A stretch of 64,000 nt of DNA from Galaxea fascicularis (lineage: Eukaryota; Cnidaria; Anthozoa; Scleractinia; Euphylliidae): positions 1,944,701-2,008,700 of the forward strand of contig OX419342.1 of NCBI GenBank assembly GCA_948470475.1, in the 5' to 3' direction. Positions 50,601 to 56,985 of the stretch are shown here, one piece after another; the stretch's first letter is position 1, and every line of letters begins with the position of its first letter. The position numbers were made by a program, and so were the translations under genes. The notes beneath the pieces are model-generated. The model was given only the letters and a program-made list of their open reading frames with translations, was not told where the DNA came from and did not search any database.

Positions 50601-53600
50601 ATCTGAGAAAGTCGCTTTCAGTTAGAGCATAGATTTGTTTTGATGCTTTGGATAGTGCTTCATGTTGTCTATTTTAACCTTGCAGATTTCTTTAGCGAGT
50701 ATTACAGGAAACAAGAATCTACAGTCTTTCAGATCTCTTCGAGCGCTGAGACCTCTCAGGGCCATCTCGCGGTTTGAAGGAATGAAGGTAAGATCTGCTG
50801 ATGAAAGGGTCATAATAATTACAGCTAAGGGTGGGCAAATGGCTCACGTGACAACCGGGACTGATATCGATACCGGGTTTGCCACAAAGGTATCAATACT
50901 CTCGCAAGAGTATCGTTCTGCTCACGAAACCAGTTGGAATGACATCAATACCGGATTTGATTGAAAAATATTGATACTCGCACATAGACTACGTCATGGC
51001 AGAACTACGATTCCTTGGCTGTTAATTGCTGTTGATTCATTCTGTTTCCGTTGTAGATTGTGGTGAATTCCTTGGTGCATGCCGTCCCAGCGATCGTCAA
51101 CGTAATGCTCGTCTGTCTGATATTCTGGCTCATCTTTAGCATCGTTGGTTATCAGCTGTTCAATGGCAAATTCTACAAATGCATCAATAATTCAACGATG
51201 GAGGTGTATGACCCCGACGTGGTTCCCTGCAAGGCTATGTGTAACAAATCTTTAGGGATGCGATGGGTGAATTCCAAAATCAACTTTGACTCTTCCTTCT
51301 CCGGCTTCTTAGCCTTGTTTCAAGTTGTACGTATTGACGTTCTACAATTCTCACTTTCGTTATTGTTAAATCGTCACCTACTGATTCATGTACTACTAGC
51401 TGTCTATGCACAATGTATCACCAATGAAACGTTATCCGATAATCACACAGTGATTGTTTCAAGGGGCGAGTTCATGCGTTGTACCGTAACGTATTATATT
51501 GTATTGTATAGACCCTATGCAAAAATGGCTGCCTTTAAATTATTCTTTTTTTCATATTCAAAATAGCCCAACTAACCTCGCTCGGTATAACAAAAACGAG
51601 GTTAGTTGGGCTATTTTGAATATGAACAAAAGATTAATTTAAAGGCAGCCATTTTTGCATAGGGTCTATAGATCGTTTTCACTCACGTGATCAGCGGCCA
51701 TATTGGGTTAATGAATCAAAAGAAAGGGTTTGCATAAACATAGAGTTCAATACCCAGGGGGTTAGCCTGGTCCACCAATATGGCCGCCATTCCTTTGTTT
51801 TGATCCACCAACATGGCCGCCATAACGTCATATGAAAACGATCTGTACAGTTACTGATTGGCTACCGAACTATCAAAGCCAGACTCCTTTGTTGTGATCA
51901 TGACCAGTGATTTGTCGAGCAATATTTGGGTGGGCCTGTGATAGTGATTAGAATCCCTGTACGGTGGTCAATTTACATTTATCAACTCTGTTGATAATAC
52001 CAAAATCTTTCTGTGATAGTGATAGTCATTCACTTGGCGCCTTGATCATATTTGAATTATTACACGGACAAACACTATATTAAGGTTAAGAGAGGCTAAA
52101 GACAGTGCCAAACCCTCAACCATGTTGTTTTTCTCTTGGCGCCTAAAAGGTCGAATTGAAATTTGAGTATACGAAAAGACCATATTAAACTTGAAGTTGC
52201 CAGGCCCCTTGGTGGAGATCGGATTCTGGGTTTGATTCTTATTCCGAATTTATGAAAGTATACCTAACCTTAAAATATTGTTTCGCTGAAATAAATCTTT
52301 GCACCTGTTCAAAACGCATTGCGGGCGCAGGAATGGCACAGTGGTGAGAGCCCGGGTTTGATTCCCGGGTGTGACGTCATATGTGGTTCATCTTCTCTGC
52401 TCCGAGAGGTTTATCTCCGGGTGCTCCGGTTTTCCCCATTCCGCAAAAACCAACACTTCTGAATTCCAATTCGATTCTGAATGCTCGAACGTGTAACGAA
52501 CGTCGAACGTCGGGAGATTAGGCAATAAAAAAATTGATTAGGCAATAAATTGATTTGATTTGATTTGATTTGATGTAAGCATCATTTGTTTCGCGACTGA
52601 GTTAGAAGAGGTGCAAGTCTGTTCCTGATTTGACGTCACAAACAAGGCTCAGATTTGCGTCGCATTAAGTCTTTGTGAACATGTATGCAAAGCAGATTAT
52701 GTCGTCAAACCAGGAATCGACGAACGCCCCTTCTGACCCCCTCCTGTTTTTCGTAAGTATTGAAGCCTATAAAAAGTCAGGATTTGGTTAAAAAAAAAAG
52801 GGGGGGAAGCTGCAGTGCAAAGATTTATTTTAAATATTCTGGGGCTAGGTGCACTTTAATTTCCAGTAGTTTGTTTTCCAGGAACGGATTTGCTTACAAC
52901 GTAATTTCTCGTGCAATTTGCAACTTCAGAGGTCCAGTGTTGTTCTCTGCGTTAGCTAGTCACCTACAACTAAGTCCATCGTTATTCTGCGACTCTCCCC
53001 AGGTCTCATATTATAGCTAGATGTTCCGCTTCACACTGACGTGAGAATCAATGTTCTCATTTGATTTGCTTGTGGTTTCATTGCAGGCTACACTAGAAGG
53101 CGTTTTTGAAGTTATGCGAGATTCTGTAGACGGCCATGGGGTAAGGTTACCAAAGGTTGAAGTTAAAAGTTATCTTACTTCAAATTCAAAACAAACAAAC
53201 ACACTTTCATATGAACCGTGAAATTTGGATCTAGAGTTTAACTCTACTGCTCGAGTAAAGTTTCACAACTCCCTCATCTTCATTCTCTGATCCGCAGTTC
53301 GATGTATGATTCTCATATAATCATATTCAGAGTTTAACCCGGTATGAAGGATGACCGTGAACAGGTTAAATTACATCAATACTTGATTATAGGTATTAGT
53401 ACGTGTGTCTTGGCGTGTAAGACGTCTTTGTAAGGTCACAGATAGAAAGGCTTGCTATTACTTGCCTTATGGGTGGAATTTTTATGGATTTGTAATGTAT
53501 CTTTTGTACGTCTTCAGCATGATAAACAGCCACGATTTGAGAGCAATTTCTACAGCTACTTCTACTACGTTGTATTCATCATTCTTGGGTCATTCTTCAT

Positions 53601-56600
53601 CTTGAATCTTTTCATCGGAGTCATCATCGACAACTTTAATCGCCTTAAGCAGCAGGTGAGGTGTATAAATCACTTTGATGCTTGTCAAAGTTTGGATTAA
53701 TTTACTGACTGCCTGCCTATTCACCTGGGTGTCTGTTTATGTGGCTGAAAGAAGACTACCTGTATGCTTATTTCTTTGATTGATTGACTGACTTGCTGAC
53801 CAATTACAAGTGGGTTTTCAACTGGCAAACAAACTGACTGGCTGGCTGGTTGACTAACCGACTGACTGACTGACTGACTGACTGACTGACTGACTGACTG
53901 TCTGTCTGTCTGCCTGCCTTCCTGCCTGGCTGACTATTCGATCGATCGCTCGATTGGTTGATTGGTTGACTGATTGTGTTTAAATGTTTTCCGCTAGTAT
54001 GAAGACAGTGGCGCCCTTGGAATGTTTTTAACGCCAGGCCAGAGAAGTTGGGTGAATACGATCAAAAAGACGTACTACAGGAAACCTCGGAAACAATTTA
54101 AGAGACCGCAAGTGAGTAAAATCTCCATGCACAGAGGAAGCGCTCGGCATTGTTAATCTTAGCAGAACGAGGGGCAGGTCAAACATATGTGCCGAGTACA
54201 GTAAGTGGCCTACATAGGAAGAAAGTCTCAGCGAAATAAATTTTACTCTCTATTTTGAAATTGAATCACTAACCAAGAATTTTTGCGTGCCTGGATTGTT
54301 TATGAACGTTCTTCCATTCCGTAGCGTTTCCTTTGCAGTCCTAATTTCTTGTGTCAAAGTGAATAAAGATAAATTGCTACTCTGATCGGTCTCCATCGTT
54401 CTGCTCATCAGTTATTGCCCTTGTTTCTTTTCAGAACAAGCTCCGCGCGTGGCTGTTCGACTTGATTCTACAAAAGAAGTTCGAAGTGTTCATCATGTCT
54501 GTTATTCTTACGAACATGGTTACGATGATGATGGAGCACAACAACCAGAGTGAGAGTTTCACGGATGCGCTGAATATCCTTTCTCCAATTTTGAAATCAA
54601 AATTAATGTCCGTCGGGTTGAGAATGGAGGGTTAACTACACTTGTGGTGCACTCAACAAAATTACTCAATTCTGATTGGTCGAGAGCAGTACAATCAATC
54701 CCAAATAGTACCCGGCAGGAGTACCTAATAAGTTTCCTTGGCAACAGCGCGTAAGAATCGCCAAACGTTGCAAATTTGAACGTTTTGATAGGTGAAACTG
54801 GACGAAAAGGCACATAAACCGAAGTTACCACTCTGTGGAATGATTTGTTGGATTAATTTATTAAAATACGCAATAATTTACAAGTTGCGCGTCTTCATAC
54901 AATTCGTAGTTTTGCTGAGCGAACTATAAATAAAAAATTGGAAAACCTCGTACAATTCGTGACTAATAGATACTTGTGATTTTGAAAGTTCTCAAATCGC
55001 ACTTGCCTAAAGGCTCGTGCAATTTTGAGAACTTTCAAAATCACTCGTACCTATTAATCACGAATTGTACTCGAGGTCGTACGGATTTCCTATACAAATT
55101 GTCTGTGACCCAAACGTAGGCCGTTGGAATCCTGCTTGAATCACCACCTTCCTCTTTCTCGTCCTCTTTTTTCTTCTTTCTTGTTCTTCGTTCTTCTGCT
55201 CTCCACAGATTCGAAAGTTGAGTAGGCGACCATTCGTGATTTTTATTTTTTTAGTTCTTGTGTCAGTATCTCCTTTACTGGACCTATTTTCCTTAACCAG
55301 GGCTCGTTGTTTGCTCTCGGGCCATCACGATATCTAAACTACATCTTCACCGGGATTTTCATCATAGAAGCCGTCATTCGACTGATAGCCATGCGCTTTG
55401 ACTACTTTAAACTGGGATGGAACGTGTTTGATTTCACGATAGTGGTCTTTTCCATTGTCGGTGAGTGCTTTGTGACTGAATATGTCAATGAAATTGAAAG
55501 TAACTGGTGAAAAATAAGAAGGAAATCTTGCTGGCGCGACATTTAAGCTTTCCGATCCTTTTGAATTACCAAGCGTAATAGTCACATTACGCGCCGGAAG
55601 CTAGGAGCTGAATATTACATTGTGCGCCTCGCAGTCTTGTGTATTCTCCGTGAAAATTCATTAATTCTCGTCTTTTCTTTCCCTACCTCTTTCTTACAGG
55701 TATCATTGTGGAAGACGTTTTACAGAAAGACATGATATTCTCCCCTGGGCTACTTCGAGTGGTTAGAGTTTTCAGACTCGGCCGACTACTGCGCTTCTTC
55801 GAAGGTGCCAAAGGAGTGAGACGGCTGTTGTTTGCCCTTGTGAAATCACTTCCCGGTCTCGTGAACATCGCAATGTTGTTGTGTCTAATTATCTTCATTT
55901 ATGCCATCATCGGTATGTCTTCGTTCGGTTACGTGAAAAAGACCAACGGAATCACGGACGTAGTGAATTTTGAGACTTTCGGAAACTCCATGCTTTTGTT
56001 ATTTCGGGTAGGGACTGCCGCGGGCTGGAACACAATTCTTGACCCGCTGATGGTGACTCCACCCGACTGTAACGAAACGTTAGATAATGGTGGTCCAAAC
56101 GGCGACTGCGGTAACAAGATTCTCGCCGTGTTTTTCTTCGTTAGTTATATCCTCATTATTTTTCTGATCATCATCAATATGTACATAGCAGTTATTTTAG
56201 AGAATTTCAACGAGGCGCAACAACAAGAGGAAATTGGAGTGTCGGACGACGATCTAGAGACATTTATCCAAGTGTGGGAAGATTACGACCCTAAGGCCAC
56301 GCATTACATTGCTGTAAACCAACTTAGCGACTTTTTGGACGCTTTGGAGCCGCCGTTACAGATTCCTAAGCCTAACAGACACCTGTTTGGCTCGCTGCAG
56401 GTGCCTATAAAAGCTGGTTATCGTATCTATTGTTTAGACCTCATGCAGGCACTTGTCAGGCGCGCTATCGGCGGCTTGGAGGGACACGAAGAAGAAGATC
56501 TGGCAATGCTGGTAACGCGTTTGGAAGACCGATTCCAGAACTTGCGTAAGATGGAAGACACAATCAGCTCGCTTCCAGAGGAGCACAAACACGACACAAA

Positions 56601-56985
56601 GGCGGCACTGAAGATTCAGAAGGCTGTGCGATTGTATTTACTGAGGAAGAGATTACGAGATTGCACGCGCGGAAGGATGCACACGTATCAGCAACTGAAT
56701 TCGGGGAAAGAAAAAGGTCGCGGCTGGATTGAGAGGCAGGTTGAGGATCATACGAACCCGCATCAGGGACTCGAGTCAGTGGTCGCCATGTTGTGGTACC
56801 AGCAGACAAAGCGATACGAGGACCAACAAGCGGAGACGGCTTTAGTGGAGGATGAGAATGCAGATGGCGAGACTGAAAAAGATGAAACTCCAGAGATCGG
56901 AGCTACCGAAAATTCTACTACACTGACTCTCACAGATCCCGACAAACCTAAATATTCGGCCAACACTCTGAGTGTGGACTGTTAG
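31976..56985 (+). CDS. Nav-B: complete voltage-gated sodium channel alpha subunit, DKEA filter (cnidarian Nav2.1-like)
   Basis: Four-domain plasma-membrane channel. The 22 exons listed individually join with no phase conflict into 5481 nt (1826 residues), a normal Nav length. Filter residues: Asp341 ([10 protein letters not shown]), Lys668 ([11 protein letters not shown]), Glu1210 (VATLEGVFE) and Ala1506 (VGTAAGWN), so DKEA rather than bilaterian DEKA. From established work, anemone NvNav2.1 and jellyfish channels with Lys in domain II are Na+-selective, so Na+ preference is inferred here. S4 helices with arginines every third position are present in all domains ([71 protein letters not shown]). 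The III-IV linker has GMFLT near residues 1278-1282 in place of IFMT. The C-terminus has an IQ motif ([15 protein letters not shown], about residue 1703) for calmodulin. The start ATG at 31976 has A at -3. Two introns are U12-type AT-AC. Divergent neighbour and paralog of Nav-A. Confidence 0.96.
32180..36831 (+). other. Intron 1 of Nav-B
   Basis: 4.65 kb without a recognised gene or repeat copy. A strong acceptor at 33354-33367 is followed by an open frame that does not fit in phase (see rejected items). Confidence 0.6.
36832..36959 (+). CDS. Nav-B exon 2: pre-S1 segment of domain I
   Basis: 128 nt: [20 protein letters not shown] then [20 protein letters not shown]. Ends CA|A at an ATATCCTTTT U12-type donor. 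Same length as Nav-A 4294-4421. Confidence 0.94.
37940..38230 (-). mobile_element. Penelope-like element terminal fragment
   Basis: Minus-strand copy of a dispersed terminal sequence that includes GATTTGCTCTGATGAAGGGC, CGAAACGTCAGC and GTGGTCAATTTACAC...ATCAACTCCGTTGAT. Related pieces lie at 48316-48420 and 51951-52000. Assignment to Penelope rests on the embedded hammerhead motif and the family it is known to occur in. Confidence 0.6.
38003..38051 (-). ncRNA. Type I hammerhead ribozyme motif (Penelope type)
   Basis: Minus strand: CTGATGA at 38043-38037, stem II GGGC/GCTC with loop TAAC, GAAA at 38023-38020, minimal stem III AC/GT and cleavage triplet GTC ending at 38016. Stem I pairs GCT with AGC and GATT with AATC across an internal loop. 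All conserved core bases are present. The very short stem III is typical of Penelope-like elements, where dimers are thought to cleave. Confidence 0.8.
38440..38520 (+). CDS. Nav-B exon 3: S1 of domain I
   Basis: 81 nt: [20 protein letters not shown] then NPPEEAE; donor GCTGA|GTAAGT. Confidence 0.95.
38533..38610 (+). repeat. (GAT)n(AAT)n microsatellite
   Basis: GAT repeats pass into a long AAT run, 12 bases after the exon 3 donor. It forms the 5' flank of the retroelement fragment at 38611-39240. Confidence 0.9.
38611..39240 (+). pseudogene. 5'-truncated non-LTR retrotransposon C-terminus (R4/Dong-like, restriction-like endonuclease)
   Basis: The plus-strand frame gives a zinc knuckle ([20 protein letters not shown]) and then [20 protein letters not shown] plus IAVPAD. 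This is the PD-(D/E)XK core of the C-terminal endonuclease in R2/R4-clade elements. A TAG at 39056 replaces what is probably Trp; the frame continues [16 protein letters not shown] to about 39228. Only the last 200 or so codons remain. It ends near GATAATAATAATAAT at 39330, so TAA-type repeats lie on both sides. Confidence 0.8.
39376..39568 (-). mobile_element. tRNA-derived SINE (GGCGCAGTGGTGAGAGC head)
   Basis: Read on the minus strand: head GGCGCAGTGGTGAGAGCGC, B box GGTTCGATTCC, and body CTGCTCCGAGAGGTTTTTCT. The body matches the plus-strand copy at 52322-52575. Ends in AAT/CAA-type repeats near 39375. Confidence 0.75.
39807..39990. mobile_element. Hairpin MITE
   Basis: ACCTTATTTCAAAATGGCTC...CAAATAAGCCCTTG is mirrored by CAAGGGCTAATTTGA...CATTTTTTAATAAGGTGTAA. 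Near-palindromic over about 180 bp, in intron 3 of Nav-B. Confidence 0.75.
40934..41062 (+). CDS. Nav-B exon 4: S2 to S3 of domain I
   Basis: 129 nt: [20 protein letters not shown], then [19 protein letters not shown]; donor TTAGG|GTAAGT. Confidence 0.96.
41760..41851 (+). CDS. Nav-B exon 5: S4 of domain I
   Basis: 92 nt: [30 protein letters not shown]; acceptor TTTGCAG, donor AAAG|GTGAGA. Confidence 0.96.
42673..42876 (+). CDS. Nav-B exon 6: S4-S5 linker, S5, start of turret
   Basis: 204 nt: [21 protein letters not shown]5 [20 protein letters not shown], then [15 protein letters not shown]; donor GAAA|GTGAGT. Confidence 0.96.
42920..43040 (+). repeat. TCTG/TCTC-rich simple repeat
   Basis: Imperfect TCTG, TCTC and TGTC units filling the start of the intron after exon 6. 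Confidence 0.8.
43185..43248 (+). CDS. Nav-B exon 7: domain I turret
   Basis: 64 nt: [20 protein letters not shown]; acceptor CTTTCAG, donor GCTTT|GTAAGT. Phase fits both neighbours. Confidence 0.92.
43636..43780 (+). CDS. Nav-B exon 8: domain I pore, filter Asp
   Basis: 145 nt: [20 protein letters not shown], then [19 protein letters not shown]. Ring Asp341 is at 43754-43756, followed by an aromatic Tyr. Confidence 0.97.
44039..44185 (+). CDS. Nav-B exon 9: S6 of domain I
   Basis: 147 nt, phase 0: [38 protein letters not shown]; donor CGG|GTGAGT. Confidence 0.97.
44251..44329 (+). repeat. Left arm of an inverted repeat pair flanking exon 10
   Basis: Contains TTCCAAGTGAATTGTGGGTA and GATCCATTCCTTTGTAGG. 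The reverse complement recurs at 45224-45302 with few differences. Confidence 0.75.
44534..44896 (+). CDS. Nav-B exon 10: I-II linker and S1 of domain II
   Basis: 363 nt, phase 0: [20 protein letters not shown], an acidic stretch ([15 protein letters not shown]), then S1 [19 protein letters not shown]. The I-II linker is short (about 90 residues) and acidic compared with vertebrate channels. Confidence 0.96.
45224..45302 (-). repeat. Right arm of the inverted repeat pair flanking exon 10
   Basis: TCTACCCACAATTCACTTGG and neighbours mirror 44251-44329. Confidence 0.75.
45320..45366 (+). repeat. Polypyrimidine (CCCCT)n tract
   Basis: About 45 bases of C/T only, in the intron before exon 11. 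A (GTT)n run precedes it at 45113-45134. Confidence 0.85.
45541..45729 (+). CDS. Nav-B exon 11: S2 to S4 of domain II
   Basis: 189 nt, phase 0: [38 protein letters not shown], then [10 protein letters not shown]; donor CTG|GTATGT inside S4. Confidence 0.97.
46109..46431. mobile_element. pogo/Tigger-like MITE with TA target duplication
   Basis: Left end CAGTGTGACCTCAATTTAAC, right end read in reverse CAGTGGAACCTCGATTTAAC; flanked by TA on each side. Internal copies of ATATAACGAA are frequent. Lies in the intron between exons 11 and 12. Confidence 0.85.
46721..47468 (+). CDS. Nav-B exon 12: domain II S4 to S6, filter Lys, start of II-III linker
   Basis: 748 nt. Rest of S4 ([10 protein letters not shown]), S5 ([17 protein letters not shown]), pore [18 protein letters not shown] with Lys668 at 46976-46978, and S6 ([20 protein letters not shown]). 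Then comes a Glu/Lys-rich run with nine consecutive Lys and a Ser/Asn-rich linker. Donor TTTG|GTAAGT. Confidence 0.97.
47829..48125. mobile_element. MITE with TACATGAAAAAATT termini
   Basis: ATAATAATATACATGAAAAA at the left is mirrored by ATTTTTTCATGTATATTATT at the right. Interior is AT-rich with no coding signal. Confidence 0.7.
48128..48222. repeat. Short hairpin element
   Basis: ACGGTTTTTCTCGTTCAATT and AATTGAACGAGAAACCGTAT form long arms around a 40-base loop. Directly abuts the previous MITE. Confidence 0.75.
48316..48420 (-). mobile_element. Degraded Penelope-type terminal fragment
   Basis: Minus strand retains AAGGGCTAAC, GAAA and the ATCAACGG-type flank of the copy at 37940-38130. 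The ribozyme core reads CTGACCA instead of CTGATGA, so it should be inactive. Confidence 0.55.
48721..49298 (+). CDS. Nav-B exon 13: II-III linker and S1 of domain III
   Basis: 578 nt. Ser/Asn-rich linker, seven cysteines within residues 969-988 ([13 protein letters not shown] then KESC), then [19 protein letters not shown] as S1. Acceptor is a T13 tract plus CAG. Confidence 0.96.
49535..49978. mobile_element. pogo-like MITE, second subfamily
   Basis: Starts CAGTGAACTCCGGTATAACG, carries repeated GATATAACGATATTCCCGAT-like units, and ends near TATCGTTATACC, the reverse of GGTATAACGATA. Right boundary approximate. Confidence 0.55.
50182..50355 (+). CDS. Nav-B exon 14: S2 to S3 of domain III
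   Basis: 174 nt, phase 0: [51 protein letters not shown]; donor GCG|GTAAGT. Confidence 0.97.
50686..50787 (+). CDS. Nav-B exon 15: S4 of domain III
   Basis: 102 nt, phase 0: [34 protein letters not shown]; acceptor CCTTGCAG, donor AAG|GTAAGA. Confidence 0.97.
51057..51326 (+). CDS. Nav-B exon 16: S5 and pore turret of domain III
   Basis: 270 nt, phase 0: [40 protein letters not shown], then [11 protein letters not shown]; donor GTT|GTACGT inside the pore loop. Confidence 0.96.
51507..51670. mobile_element. Near-perfect hairpin MITE (about 164 bp)
   Basis: TATAGACCCTATGCAAAAAT...CCCAACTAACCTCG is mirrored by CGAGGTTAGTTGGG...ATTTTTGCATAGGGTCTATA. Only a short loop separates the arms. TA at both outer ends. 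Confidence 0.85.
51951..52000 (+). mobile_element. Truncated Penelope-type fragment
   Basis: TACGGTGGTCAATTTACATT and ATCAACTCTGTTGATAA match the segment next to the hammerhead of 37940-38130, in the opposite orientation and without the ribozyme core. Confidence 0.5.
52322..52575 (+). mobile_element. tRNA-derived SINE (same family as 39376-39568)
   Basis: Head GGCACAGTGGTGAGAGC, B-box GGTTTGATTCC, body CTGCTCCGAGAGGTTTATCT and TGCTCCGGTTTTCCCC, and a TTGAT-repeat tail ending at about 52575. Confidence 0.75.
53087..53140 (+). CDS. Nav-B exon 17: domain III filter, Glu
   Basis: 54 nt: [18 protein letters not shown]. Glu1210 at 53096-53098 replaces the Lys of bilaterian DEKA channels. Confidence 0.96.
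53518..53655 (+). CDS. Nav-B exon 18: S6 of domain III
   Basis: 138 nt: [46 protein letters not shown]; donor CAG|GTGAGG. Confidence 0.97.
53850..53925 (+). repeat. (GACT)n/(GTCT)n tetranucleotide repeat
   Basis: Ten or so ACTG units become CTGT and CTGC units, all within the intron before exon 19. Confidence 0.9.
53998..54111 (+). CDS. Nav-B exon 19: III-IV linker (fast inactivation gate)
   Basis: 114 nt: [20 protein letters not shown], then [23 protein letters not shown] occupies the place of the IFMT inactivation particle. The basic and Pro residues after it match the family. Confidence 0.96.
54435..54573 (+). CDS. Nav-B exon 20: S1 of domain IV
   Basis: 139 nt: [46 protein letters not shown], ending one base into an Arg codon at the AT-AC donor. 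Confidence 0.94.
54574..55328 (+). other. U12-type AT-AC intron in Nav-B (domain IV S1-S2)
   Basis: Donor ATATCCTTTC at 54574, branch-point match TTCCTTAAC at 55289-55297, end CATCAC at 55328. The splice restores AGA (Arg) and gives exactly the number of residues between QSE and GWN expected for Nav channels. The branch A lies about 32 nt from the AC, longer than usual. The GTGAGA at 54550 cannot be the donor because no in-phase acceptor exists. Confidence 0.9.
54938..55090. mobile_element. Hairpin MITE inside the AT-AC intron
   Basis: CTCGTACAATTCGTGACTAA...TGAAAGTTCTCAAAT is mirrored by ATTTTGAGAACTTTCA...ATCACGAATTGTACTCGAG. Confidence 0.75.
55329..55460 (+). CDS. Nav-B exon 21: S2 to S3 of domain IV
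   Basis: 132 nt: [20 protein letters not shown], then [17 protein letters not shown]; donor GTCG|GTGAGT. With exon 20 it totals 271 nt. Confidence 0.95.
55700..56985 (+). CDS. Nav-B exon 22: S4 of domain IV to stop
   Basis: 1286 nt. S4 ([18 protein letters not shown]), S5 ([20 protein letters not shown]), pore [20 protein letters not shown] with Ala1506 at 56020-56022, and S6 ([19 protein letters not shown]). Then an EF-hand-like segment ([16 protein letters not shown]), an IQ motif, an acidic tail and TAG at 56983-56985. Confidence 0.98.

Noticed and set aside
54550..54555. GTGAGA as the donor of Nav-B exon 20
   Set aside because: No in-phase acceptor gives S2. Reading through to the AT-AC site adds SESFTDALR and matches the expected Nav length exactly.
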